Shown one piece after another: positions 38,256 through 49,300 of a stretch of 64,000 nucleotides of DNA (positions within the stretch are counted from its first letter, which is position 1; every line of letters begins with the position of its first letter). Under the pieces are notes generated by a model that worked only from the letters and a program-made list of their open reading frames with translations, was not told where the DNA came from and did not search any database. The position numbers and the translations under genes are program-made. Source of the DNA: Trochalopteron elliotii (taxonomy: Eukaryota; Chordata; Aves; Passeriformes; Leiothrichidae); NCBI GenBank assembly GCA_024734555.1, contig JANPWX010000029.1, forward strand, positions 627,072 to 691,071. The letters are read 5' to 3'.

Positions 38256-41200
38256 AACCCAAGCAAACTGGGCTTCAGATTCTTGCCTTGCTTTATTTCA
38301 GTTAAATGGTTTGTAAAGACTTACCTTGCCTTTGCCTAAATTGTGAATCACAGCACAGTGGAAAAAGAGGGACACACTTGGTCAGTGTGTGTGAGATGAA
38401 GGTACACATTAATAAGATTTTTGATTCATACAATAATTCATCTATTTGTGTTTGGATATGAAAATACTCTCATGTTAGAAAAAGCTCTAAAATTAGTTGG
38501 TAAACTGATGATAAAATCCCAAAATAAAATAAAACCCGTCAAAAAGTTGCAGTGCCTTAAAATTGACTGCAAAGAAGTGTTTTTATGTGCAATTTTACTA
38601 ACACTCAATAGGTAAGTAGAACATATTTGATTTAGTTGTGCCATTTTCAAGTTGTGTTATCTGACAAACTTAGTACAGAATACATAATTAGATCATACTA
38701 CTGTGTTTATGATAATGAATGCTGCATTCACAATACTTGAAGCCACACATTAAGCAGGTATTTAATTTTTTATGGCTGTTTTTGACAGGTAACATTTTTT
38801 ATCTTGAATATAAATCTGTCAGAAATTCTATTTGTACTAAAGGCTTACATGCAGTATATGACAATTTTGATTTTTAACTGGCAAATTTGTGCAGGCATTT
38901 TATTTTCTAAGCAAAGTAGCTTTAAAGAAATTCATTGTAATTGCCATTTCTTTATTGTATGACCTCATTAACAGTATAAAGCAGGCTTTAAAACACTTAA
39001 AATTATAGTATTTATCAAAATGTTATATATTTCACAAGTAAAAGCCACGTGATACACAAACACCCACTTTTAGTTGCTGGCAATTGATAGAACGTGAATG
39101 AGCAAAAGCAGAGAATTCAAAGTTGAGATCTAACAACTTTGAACTGGATCTGGTAGATGAAAGTGCCTCTGTGTTTTTGTTCAGGTTAATTTTGCTGGGT
39201 TGTAAAGCAGTGGAAAACATGTCACAAGAAGAAGAGGAAACATGAGAAAACTCAAACATGGAACTGAGTTTCCTATCTAAATGTGGTATTGGGTGTTCTA
39301 ACACTTAGCAGGAATTGCCTTGTATGTTCTGAATGCAGCGACCACAGTGTAACCCGTAAGAGTTGCTGTTCATTGCTAATTAATTAATCACAATACTGGG
39401 TTTCCTGACCCCTCGTGCTGGCCTGTTTGGCTGGAGGAGGAGAATATTGTGAACACATATGAGTATGATATCAAATAGCTGGATTCACAAAGTCAAATTT
39501 CTCTCCTACAGAAACAAGATAATCTACCATGGCACCGGACCTTATCTTATCTTTATTAATACCAATATGAATGTAATGAAAAGAAATTACTTTTGGACAT
39601 GATGCAGAAAACAGTTTTGAAATACGTAGCTACTCTAATCGTAGTTTCTGCACTCATGATCTCCCTGGTGATTTTGGTTGCTAAAAAAAAATTGAAATAG
39701 CATGGAAATCTCTGGACAGTCCATTTGGCTCTGAGAGCCCCAGGCTGCATTTGCTTCAGGAAGATAATTTAAAATGGGGAAAATAATTTGTCTTATTGCA
39801 GTTGTGTGTGAGGCCTTCATAATGCTTGTATCCTCTGCAGGCTGAATAATGGGGGACAGAGCTGAGTAATCAGGGATGTGACTGAATGCATATTGCATTT
39901 ACTGGAAACACTGGTGTTGATTTAATGTGGGCATTGGATCAGGCTCTGGGAGTGCAGGGGAAAGCCTGGCCCAGCAGATGATGGTTTAATAGACCTTCCT
40001 TCCTTTAAGATGCTCTAGAAAGCACAGAAATACACACTGGGGAGCCTGGAGAGCACACAGATAGGTGTGTGGAATAGAGGCTTATCTACAAATAAGTCCA
40101 AGAAGAGGAAGATTATATTTATCATAAAGCAGTTGGGAAAAGCAATGTGCCTGTGAATCAGACACTGCATCTTCTTTATCTGAAGAACTGATAGTAGAGA
40201 AACATGGCTGTGCCCTTTTCTGTGAAGTTTGCATTCCTGCCTCAAAATGGAAAGTCTCCAAATCCTGTGAAAGTGACACCAAAGTGATGATTAACTTTAT
40301 AGGCTAAATCACCTTCATTAAGTTTCATCTGATCAAATGAAAGCTTTTCTTTTTAAGCACTGCTTTAAAAAAGAAACAATTAACACAACTACTCTGGGGC
40401 CTTGAGTATAGATACTGCAAGTCCCTGAGATTGGATGCTGTCAAAATTTACTGCCTGTATCATCTGAAATATGAATATTTTATTCTAAATACTTTGGTTA
40501 AGGCTTGCTTCTCACGATGTGGTAGAATTTAATGAACATGCTTTCCTAAATAATTTTATGTTCTGTAGTGCTTTAGTGAAAAGGCAGGAGCACATAATTC
40601 TCAGCTGCATCAAGAAAATGAGCTGTGCCAATTACTTAAATTGTACTTTGAGTAATTTGTGCCATATCTCTGCAGTTAATTAATAACTTCAACACCTGGC
40701 TTTTGTTCGAGGCACCCTCAACCCCTCCCCCCATTTAGTTTCTCATCTTTACAACTGTGCTGGGTGCATTGTTCCTTCCATGACTGTTTGCTTGTAAATT
40801 TGACGAAGATGAACAGCCATGATGAGTGCAGATGGACAAAGATGATGACTGCAGGTGGCAGATGGGGGTTGGAAGCATAATGGGTAAAATTTCAAGGACT
40901 ATTCAGTCATTATCTGAAGGAAATATTTAGATACCAGCATGGGGCATGACAATTTCATCCTGCTGGATGAATAATAAGAAATCATGTTGATGGCCAATGC
41001 GATCTATTTAAATGACACCTTGCTTCATGTGCACAGGATAAAAGAAATGGATGCTGAGGAAGCAATTGTGGGACAAGGGAGACAAGGGCTGTGTGACCTG
41101 GGAAAGCTCAGCAAGAGCCTATGGAGAGAGACCCCACCCTGCAAGGGAGCACTGGCAATGGCCAGCCCTGGAGTGTGGAGCCAGAAGGGAAAAACAGTTA

Positions 41201-43079
41201 TAGATTTAGTAGAAGTAGATCTCTCAGTTTTACTTCATAGGAAAGGACATTCCTGAAGCCAGGAAAAAAATGAGTTTGTTGGTATTTAAAGTAGCCTGGG
41301 ATCTTATTTGTGAGCCTGGCTCAGGAGGTGGTGGGGAAAGCCTCGTCTCTGGGTGCTGGTGGGATCTGCTGACCAGAGCCAAAGGAGGAAGGATCCTCAA
41401 GAAGTAAAATCACAATCCAAAACCAAACCCAGATAAATTTGGTGCCTTGTCCTACTCTCAGCTGGGAGTCGTCAGCCCTTCTAACCCTTATCAAGCTCAA
41501 TTAGTTTCTACTAAAACCCACAGACAAAAACTGAACCAGACTGTTCAGGCTGTGGCCCCAAAACAGGGGCACTATTGAACTGTGGGGCACAGAGAAAAAT
41601 TGGAAGAGTTCTGTGAAGGTAATTACTAAGAAGAATTAATGAATTATGTTTTTTAAAATCTCACAGTTCCTAGCTGGCTTAACAGCAGGTGATTGTCATC
41701 TGGTTTCAAAAATAGAGAAGATAAATTAATACATTTCCAGATAATCATGTAGCTGATCACTTTTATTTGCCACTTGTTTCTTTTGTTCTTTCTTTTTAAG
41801 AAGTTTCCTTGCCCTTCACTGCTATGAAACATTTAAATTAGTCAGTTATTACACATTATGGGATTAAATGCAATATTTAGGTTTTAAACTCTTTAAAGAA
41901 ATTCTCCTTATAAGAAAAAAATGTGGTGATGTATAAGAAGGCAAACCTCATAATTAATTGGATTTTGATTTCAAGGTTATGATTGTAGGCTGTGTATTTT
42001 GAGAAATATATCAAGAATGTGGAATTTCATATACTTGTCAGAGCTCCTTAGTAAATCCTCAGGAATTAACAGTAGGTTGGATGTCTCTGTAAAATGTATT
42101 TTTTCAGAAACTATTTGGTAGTAATTTGAATTTGTTTCTTTCTGTACATATATGCAGGTAAAAAGCATCTCAGCCAGTTGGTGATTCTTTTTCTGAGGAA
42201 CACCCAAATGAAAGTAGAGTTTAGTGCTATTTTTTTTTTAAGTAAGAACCTTTATATGAGCTGGTGAACTTTTAAATTATTTCTCTATTTTAATTTTTAT
42301 CAATTCTCTGGAATGGTTGCAGGCTAAGTAGTTCACCTGGAAGAGTGCAATTATGTCATAGAATATGTCATATGAGTTCTAGTAGAATTGCTAGAAGTGC
42401 TATTTATCAGTATTGCAGTCCCCAAGCCTTGAACACTTCAAGGTATAATAAAAGTAATCCTGTGCCATTTCCCATTTTCCTGAGGTGCAGCATTATCATG
42501 GTTACAACTTTCTTCTTGTAACTGCATTAATGGGGAAGGGAAAGAAGAAAAGGGAAGAATGAGACAGACAAATGACAGGAAGGAACCCTTTCCCCAGAAA
42601 GGGAGAGGAGTAGATGGTTTGCACGATCTTGTTCTTGGTGTCATGGTGCTGCTCTAAGATCCTGTTCAACTGAAGACAGAGGATTGTGTGGTTTTAATTG
42701 TCAGGAGCTGTTTTGGCCTCAGAAAGCAAATAATGTCAGTCTTGTGGTAATCTGTGAGGGAGGAACCAACAAGGACAATCCTAAAATACTTTTTGTATCT
42801 GTGCCCCTCTCTCAGATGTGCTTCCTGAGCTTCACATGCCTCAGTGGCATTTTCCCGTCCTGCTGCAAAAGGTAGAGTTGGGGAGGATGCTTTTTGATAG
42901 ATTTCTCAGATGAAAATAAAGTGCTAATGTGGCAATATTATATCTGATAATGGTTTATAGATAAAGAAGGGTAAGCATTCCCACTGAAGGGGGATAGAAA
43001 AGAAAGCAGAGAGGGGGTAAAAGAATCAGAGAGAGAAACAAAAGACAGGGACACATAGTGACCGCAAGAACCATGGGTG
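38256..43079. other. unique AT-rich DNA, no gene seen
   Basis: About 4.8 kb without a supported gene or transposon. Open frames reach 90 codons (40984-41256) without resemblance to known proteins. The last part (42960-43080) is purine-rich and leads into the GC-rich block. Confidence 0.55.
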
Positions 43080-43171
43080 CTCTGTTGACGTCAGCTCGGC
43101 AGATGGAGCGTGTGGCGCAAGGTTTGGTGAATCTGTGTGGCTCCTGTAGTGGGCTGGCGTGATTTCCAAAC

Positions 43172-43466
43172 AGCAGCAGGCCCCATGTCCCTTCCACGGG
43201 CAGAGAACAGGCTGCCACAGCTACAGGCACACTCCCGGAACAGCTGCAGGCCACATGTCCCTACCATGGGCAGACAGCAGGCTGGCATGTCCAAGGGCAC
43301 ACTCTTGGAGCAGTCCCAGGCGCCGTGTCCCTTCCATGGGCAGAGAACAGGCTGCTGTGGCCAAAGATGCACTCCTGGAGCAGCTGCAGGCCCTATGTCC
43401 CTTCCTTCGTCAGAGAACGGGCTGCCACAGCCATGGCCGCACTCCTGGAGCAGCTGCAGGCCCCAG
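43172..43466. repeat. 70-bp minisatellite, four full copies plus a partial
   Basis: Units at 43172-43241, 43242-43311, 43312-43381 and 43382-43451 are each exactly 70 bases, with a fifth broken off after about 15 bases. Shared landmarks in each are GCAGGCC near the start, ATGTCCCTTCC, GCAGAGAACAGGCTG and a CACTCCTGGAGC end. Copies differ from one another at perhaps 15-25% of sites but show no indels. Because 70 is not a multiple of three, each unit shifts frame, which explains the several overlapping open frames here and argues against a repeat protein. Confidence 0.92.
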
Positions 43467-43983
43467 GGTTGGGGCATGGTGTGAGCCCCCACTCCTGTGA
43501 GCAGCCAGGCATGAATTCCAAGCAGCAGTGGCAGCATGTCTCTGGCACTGGCGAACGACGGCTGCGGGCTGGTGCCATGGGCTGGCTGCCGTGGACTGGC
43601 TGCTGGGGGCCAGGGCTGCAGGCTGGTGCTGTGGGCTGATGCTGCGAGCTGGCTCCAGGCAGCATCCGCCCCTCCAGAGAAACAGTGCTCCGGCACTAGC
43701 TGTCACAGTGACAAGCCACCTCAGGGGAAGCAGCTTAGCACGGCGGGACAGGTGCAGACAGGGAGGACAGCCAGGCAAGAAACGGGACTGCAGACAAAGA
43801 AAGGGGAGACGGGGAGTAGGGCCAAGCTAACACCTGAGGCGAGCCCCTGCTACCTCCAATAATCCCAAAGAAAATGCCCCCCAGTTGTGTCACAGTTAAT
43901 TGCTTTTATGTGCTAAAGCTGCTCCCATATCCCGATTTCCTGGAGACATGGGCAGCTGCCCCACCAGCAGGTGAGTGGTCGCT

Positions 43984-44025
43984 CACAGGCAGAAGATTTC
44001 TCTTCACAGGCAGAAGATTTCTCTT
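43984..44025. repeat. 21-bp perfect tandem duplication
   Basis: The unit CACAGGCAGAAGATTTCTCT plus T occurs twice without a difference (43984-44004, 44005-44025). It lies inside the GC-rich block but is itself of average composition. Confidence 0.9.
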
Positions 44026-44100
44026 CCCTGATCAGCTGTGAGGCAAAGCCTCCCTGGGGACAGGGCTGCCACCACGTGCACAGCCCCTAGAGCAATCCTT

Positions 44101-45360
44101 CGCCTCATCTATAACATGTATTGAGGCATCAGATTTGTCTCTCTCTGGCACAGGGAGTGGAAGAGGATGGTGATCTGTGGCATACGTATGCTACAGATAG
44201 GACCAGCACAAGTTTTGGATGGCACAAGGCATCAGTGACTCTGGGTTGGGAACTGCAGCATGCTGAGAGAAGCAGCAGAATCCAGGCAAAAGAGGGAAAG
44301 TGCGTAGAAATCCTGATGGACAGCTTTCTGCACAAGGTCCTTCTTGCACACTTAACCCCCAAACTGGGAAGGAAGTGCACTATTTGTCATATCAATGTCC
44401 AGAGGGTGCTGAAGAATGCATCAGCTGAAGAGGCCTCTTTCCAAGTCATTTGAAATTTGGCTACTACAGCTACTTTCTCAATTGAGCCTTTCCATTGCTT
44501 TCTGCAGCAGATCAGAAGCAGGGCCAGTTCCAGTACCAGCTGTGTTAAAGAAGCTTAATGGTAGCTCTTTTTTTTTTTTTTTTTGTTTCCATGCTGTTGC
44601 AAAGGACTGCTCACTGGTGGCTTATGTTCTCAGACTGTTTATTTTCTTGTCATTTTTGCTTCACTGGTTGAGGAAAAATGGCTCTAATCAACAGTGACAA
44701 TTGTTGGTCTGGCAACAAATCCCACTCAGCTTGGGGCCATACACAATATAGACTCCCAAACCAACCCAGTGTGCCTCCCAGAGGCTGATCCCTGTCTCCA
44801 CTGGTGAGATGCATCAACTCTGTAATTCTCAAGCACTACTTCATCAACCTTATTCTGCTTGAGGGTTTCTCTGTGTTCATACCATGAATTTCTGCTTTCC
44901 TTGTCCTCACCCAGCAAGCTGGTGAGGTGTTGTTGGAGTGGAGTGTTCATACAGATCAGAGAACAATCAAAAAGTAGATGGCAGAAGAGAAAATGTTATT
45001 AATTTTGGGGAGTTCCACTGATTACACGCACACATCACGTGGGTAGCTTATAGAACAAAATGTCTCTCTGGATGTTATCAAAGCTGAAAACAAGCTGTAC
45101 AGTTGAAAATCTCTGTTAGCAAGGAGTGCCCTCAGGCAGCTCAACTTTTAAATCTTGATTTTATTTATTGAACAGAACATAAATAACATATCAGCAAGAT
45201 TAAAAGGAGTGAATGGCAGAGAAAACTCAGCTTTGGTATGCTTTATATTAAATAATTTGTTCAGTCAACCAAAACATGTTTCTCAGAGCTGAAGGAAACT
45301 TAGACATTGTTTCCGGTGCTATTTTTGAAAAATATTCTTATTGTTAGACATATAGACATC
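44101..45360. other. unique DNA, no gene seen
   Basis: No gene is supported. A run of 17 T lies at 44568-44584. A 110-codon open frame at 44121-44453 has no recognisable domain and lacks a conserved-looking splice context. Confidence 0.5.
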
Positions 45361-45686
45361 TGATTTAGAGAAGAGATGTGTGACCAACACCAACTGGACC
45401 AGCCTAAGCTCGTTAGAGAATAGTAGTAAATGTAAAATAGTAAAATAGTAGTAAATCCTCAGGTATGATAATGATAGGTCAGATTCAAATTCAAACAGGG
45501 GACCCCGGCCAATCGACTCATGAATGCATGCATATCATTGGCCAGGGAGGTGGGCGGAGCTAAGAACCCAACCAATCACGTGTCTAAGCACAGGAAATGT
45601 GAAGCCCCTTTAAAAGGTGACACCCAACAATAAACTTCAGCTGTTGCTCCATGAACATGGTGTGTTCTGTCATATGCATATCTCCA
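45361..45686 (+). mobile_element. solo LTR with compact promoter signals
   Basis: A candidate LTR of 326 bp with TG...CA ends and a perfect 5-bp flanking repeat ACATC (45356-45360 and 45687-45691). In order it holds a CCAAT box (45509-45513), an inverted CCAAT near 45537, a GC box GGGCGG (45552-45557), a CCAAT box (45572-45576), a TATA-like TTTAAAAGG (from 45609) and AATAAA (45629-45634) about 55 bases before the end. This is the U3-R-U5 order and places it on the plus strand, opposite to all other LTRs in the window. No viral interior adjoins it. The termini rest on the target-site match; an alternative reading would start at TGTGTGACC (45377) and end after GCGACA (45698). Confidence 0.75.
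45509..45634 (+). promoter_or_regulatory. LTR promoter: CCAAT, GC box, TATA-like, polyA signal
   Basis: The spacing is promoter-like: two forward CCAAT boxes and one inverted box surround a GC box (SP1-type GGGCGG), and the TATA-like element follows the last CCAAT box by about 33 bases. The AATAAA lies about 20 bases after the TATA-like element, a compact arrangement usual in short LTRs. Present activity cannot be judged. Confidence 0.55.
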
Positions 45687-45991
45687 ACATCAGCGACAGG
45701 GAGGGAAGTACATTGTATTCATACAAAAGAGTAACTTTTCAAGCAGGGTTGCTGGGATCCTGTGATTTTTCATTAAGATGTGTCCTTACTGAAGTGATGA
45801 AGTATCTAGATAAATCCCCAGACATGAAAGTCTAATTTTTTGATTAAAAGCAATAAATTCATGAAAATATGCTGCTGATTTGCATTTGTGATCAAAGTGT
45901 AAGTCATGCATGAGTCTGTGAAATGTGAGTGAATGGCAACTCCAGTAACCTTCAAACTTAAAGAAAGTGGATTAAATATTCTCATGAACAT

Positions 45992-46025
<34 letters not shown>

Positions 46026-46320
46026 ATTGCATGGAAAATGAGATACCTTTTGGGAATATTCTGCTGTAAATAGGAATACTCTTGGATGTGGCACATATAT
46101 GTAGCCAAGATTAATACAAACACACTACAAACACACTGAGGTTACTGGTGCATGTTGAGCTTCTATTGTGACAGCATTATTCAGTGATCTTTTGCTCCTA
46201 TCTAAAAATTTGAGTGATAATTATAGGACAGAGGAATGATGAAGCAGACTTTAAAAAGTAAAATTTCTTCCACCAGAGTGAAAACTTCCTAGTGCTACAA
46301 GTGGCTGATATCTGCCTGGG
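45687..46320. other. unique DNA with a 31-base poly(A) run
   Basis: A pure run of 31 A lies at 45993-46023. No processed-gene remnant or clean target-site repeat was found beside it. The rest is unique. Confidence 0.6.
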
Positions 46321-46394
46321 GGCCAGTTAGCTCAGAGTGATGGTGTTGAAAATGAACCTGTCACAGGATCAAACTGTTGTATCCCAAACTGGTC
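46321..46394 (+). mobile_element. tRNA-Ile-like SINE head or tRNA pseudogene
   Basis: The segment starts GGCCAGTTAGCTCAG, close to the 5' end and A box of vertebrate tRNA-Ile. It ends ACTGGTC, which pairs with the first seven bases (one G-U pair), giving an acceptor stem across 74 bases. A T-arm-like CACAG-GATCAAA-CTGTT lies at about 46362-46378 with a degraded B box. The D loop is shortened, the anticodon arm is lost, and extra bases precede the acceptor 3' strand, so it is not a working tRNA gene. Zebra finch is known to carry a tRNA-Ile-derived SINE (TguSINE1) mobilised by CR1. I infer this may be a decayed relative, but no clear CR1-like tail follows. A plain tRNA pseudogene is the alternative. 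Confidence 0.45.
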
Positions 46395-49300
46395 TAGACT
46401 GGAGCTTGCCTGGTGGCCAGTGAAGTCCAGTGCCAGTGCTTGGAGAAGCACTGTCTGCTTTAAAAATAACAACAAAAAAGACAAAAACTGATAACTCTTC
46501 TCAGATGTACTAGTAATCCTGTCAGCAGGCAGATGATAACATATTTTAAGTTAAATGTCTGGAATGTGAGTCACTTACATGTCGTGTTATATATGTATCA
46601 CTTTTTGTTTAGCTTAACTTTTTTTTTTTTTAAATTACTCCAAATGTGTGAATCGAATGAAATAATTTGCACTTCAAAAGATGTTACCCAAGAACCTATC
46701 ACTAAGATCCTTGGAAATTGCAAATTCTGAAAATAGGGTGGCATAAGGGCTTTTCTAAGTAACAAATTTTTGTCTTTCTCCATAAATAGATATGTGTAGT
46801 AAGACATTTATGCATTCCCTTAGCCCTATATGTTTGGGATACAGGAAAACTTGGTGCTTTGGATGTAGGTGAAAGAATGAAAGGCTGTTGTGTTTAAGTG
46901 GGGATCTGTATCACCAATATGACAAGGAAGGATAAAAGTCACTTGAATGTTTATGGCTGCTTTAGAGAAGGGAGGAAAAGAGGATGAAGACTGTGAGTTA
47001 AGTAACTTTCTGTCATAGCTAATGAATATTCTCTTTTACTTTGCAAAGTCCTCTTTTGTGGTATGGGAGAAGTAGGTATTGACTGTCCTTGTAGATGTCA
47101 GAGTGAGGAGCAACAGATTGCTATAGGAAGACTGAGAAATACAGAAGCTTTCGCTCTTGGAAATCAATAATACAATACATATTATTTTTTAAATAATAGA
47201 AATGTAGAAATCCGTTCCTGGAACATTCTAATAGCATAATCTAACAGCAGCACTAGCCTCTTGAGCAGAAGTACTGTGGCTTCTCTCTTTTCAACTATGG
47301 AACTAATTAACTGTTGCTACTTCCAATTTTTAACCTCGGTCTATTGGTTCATTTCATTTTTATTCTGTCTTTAATCGTAGCACGTCCATCTCAGCTTTAT
47401 GTGGCATCCAGGCTTAAAATGCTGTGAATGAGTGAAAGAGCAGACAGGAATGCCTCCAAGCTGAGCATACCCTGTGTGAAGGTTGTTTTCTATGGAATCG
47501 CTGTAGACACCCAACAGAGACAATTAGAATATATCTACTCCAAAATACCCTCTGGTAGAGCATTGGTGACTGGCTAATTAGAGGCACTTTTACAGCCCAT
47601 GGAGATAATGAGACTCTGCTGCCACGTCAATAGAAGGGCACACAATGGGCCAGAAAATTCCTTGTTGCTCAGCTTACAGAGGGCTGAAATCTGGCAAAGG
47701 GTTTTCCTCCTTTTAGGGTTATATCCTTTAATTCTCACGCTGATGGCTCATCTGGCTCATAGGCTCTACTCACTGTCTTTTAGAGCCTACACTATTTTCT
47801 TCTGCTTCATTTCTGCTGCACACCTGACTTAAAGAGGGATGTATCTGCCAAACTCTTTGTCTGCTGCTGTCTCTTTTGTGTGGTCTTCTACTGTACCTCT
47901 CTGATTCTTCCTTGTTTCAGCAACTTACTCCGGAATATTTGCGTGTGAGCTTTGGGGTTTTTCTTCTACTTTATTGTTGTCTTGATATATTAAATTGAAA
48001 ATAAAAAATAGGGATGATTACACAGGCTGTGATTATAAATAATTGATGTTTAGCAACCTGTAATACAGATTAATTCTTGAGACATGAGGTTTGTATCAAA
48101 GCATGTTTATGCACTGGTCAGCTGGAATTTGCTCAGGATAGAGATTGACTCAGTCTTTGCAGGAGAGTGTTTAGGCTGGCATGAACTCCTCAGATCACTA
48201 GTAAAAGGTGTGGCATGTGTCTAAGGCTGCAGAGTTGGGGACATTTTTGTTCTCAAACTCAGCAGTGAGGCCCGAGGCTCTGGTGCACTCCCATGTAAGA
48301 TGACTCCTGTGGTATCAGAGATAATTCCCAGCCTGAGGCTGCCTGTGTCCTACCTGGGGAATATGGAGTTAGAGCCTGAAAGTATTAATAGGTACATGCT
48401 AATAAAAAGAGGTGGTGGAGGCTGAAATCTTCCCTTTCCCACCAGCTTCTTCATGTATTACAAAATGTGTGTCTGGAGAGTCAGAACAGGGACTCTTGCA
48501 ATAAATCTAGATTGGCCCTTGGCCAGGAGCAGTTATTGAGCTCAAGGATCTGGGCTTCTCCTGAGGAAATAAAAAAGCCTCAAACTCTCGTGTTTCCAGT
48601 TGCACAGTTTACACTGAATTAAAATATGTTTCATCTATTTAGCAGTCTGAATAATAAAAGCTGTATACAGCTGCACTAGCACTGTGCTATGCATTTTAAT
48701 GACAAGTTTGTGACTACACTAGAATTGTAACTGCAATTCAGATGTTTCTTAATGCAGCCCAAATATTTTATTAGGGCTTCTTTTAAGTATGCACGCCAGA
48801 GAGGGAGGGGAAAAGAAGAGTAAATAGCATTTAAGATTTTAATAATCCTTTGTTAAAGAGAGTTAATGTAAGGGAAATATGGAAATTGTATGTTTTCAGA
48901 TTGACAAGCATAATAATTTTGCCACAACATGATTAAAATGACTGTCTAAATATTTGGAGTGTTTTCTAATAAAAATATATTCAACCCGTTTTCCATGCTC
49001 AGATTAATTTGAAAGCAAAAATGACATACAGTTCAAAAGAAGGTATTAAATCAGAAAGGACGACATTGTTCTTTCATGGAAACCGTGATTTAATATTCAG
49101 ACTAAAGTCTTAAATGTTTGTGTATTTTGCCAGCTGTTTAGCAGCTTGAGGCACTTTGAATAGTTTCAACAAAATGACAATAAGACTTGGGCAAAGTAAG
49201 ATTCATTAGTGGAAAAAACAGAATAAAATAGACAAATAACACAAAGGGGGGGAATAGGAAGAAAAAGGGGAAATGGCAAAATTCCTTTGCTTCAGGTTTG

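Larger units (their letters stand above)
43080..44100. other. GC-rich block of unknown origin
   Basis: The block is clearly richer in G, C and CpG than its AT-rich surroundings. It contains the palindromic CRE TGACGTCA at 43086-43093, a 70-bp minisatellite (43172-43466), a second zone of short imperfect GGCTGGTGCC-like units (about 43557-43660) and a 21-bp tandem duplication (43984-44025). Minus-strand reading gives a 201-codon open frame (43091-43696), but it crosses the minisatellite in shifting frame and looks like no protein. An ATAAAAGC string on minus near 43905 followed by a TGGGGGGC string near 43880 faintly suggests an LTR end next to a primer-binding site. No matching second LTR or viral gene supports that. 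It could be a degraded retroelement, an old CpG-rich regulatory region or a locally expanded repeat. Confidence 0.5.

Noticed and set aside
43091..43696. 201-codon open frame on the minus strand
   Set aside because: It spans the 70-bp minisatellite, whose unit shifts frame each time, so the protein is not periodic as a true repeat protein would be. Overlapping open frames exist in other phases and on the other strand, and composition (Ala/Pro/Gly/Cys-rich) follows the GC content.
43870..44110. Possible LTR end and primer-binding site on minus (ATAAAAGC then TGGGGGGC)
   Set aside because: The distance from TATA-like element to the putative LTR end is too short, no polyA signal lies between, and no partner LTR or viral gene follows.
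45993..46023. Poly(A) run as tail of a processed pseudogene
   Set aside because: No coding remnant, no polyadenylation signal at the right distance and no clear target-site repeat.
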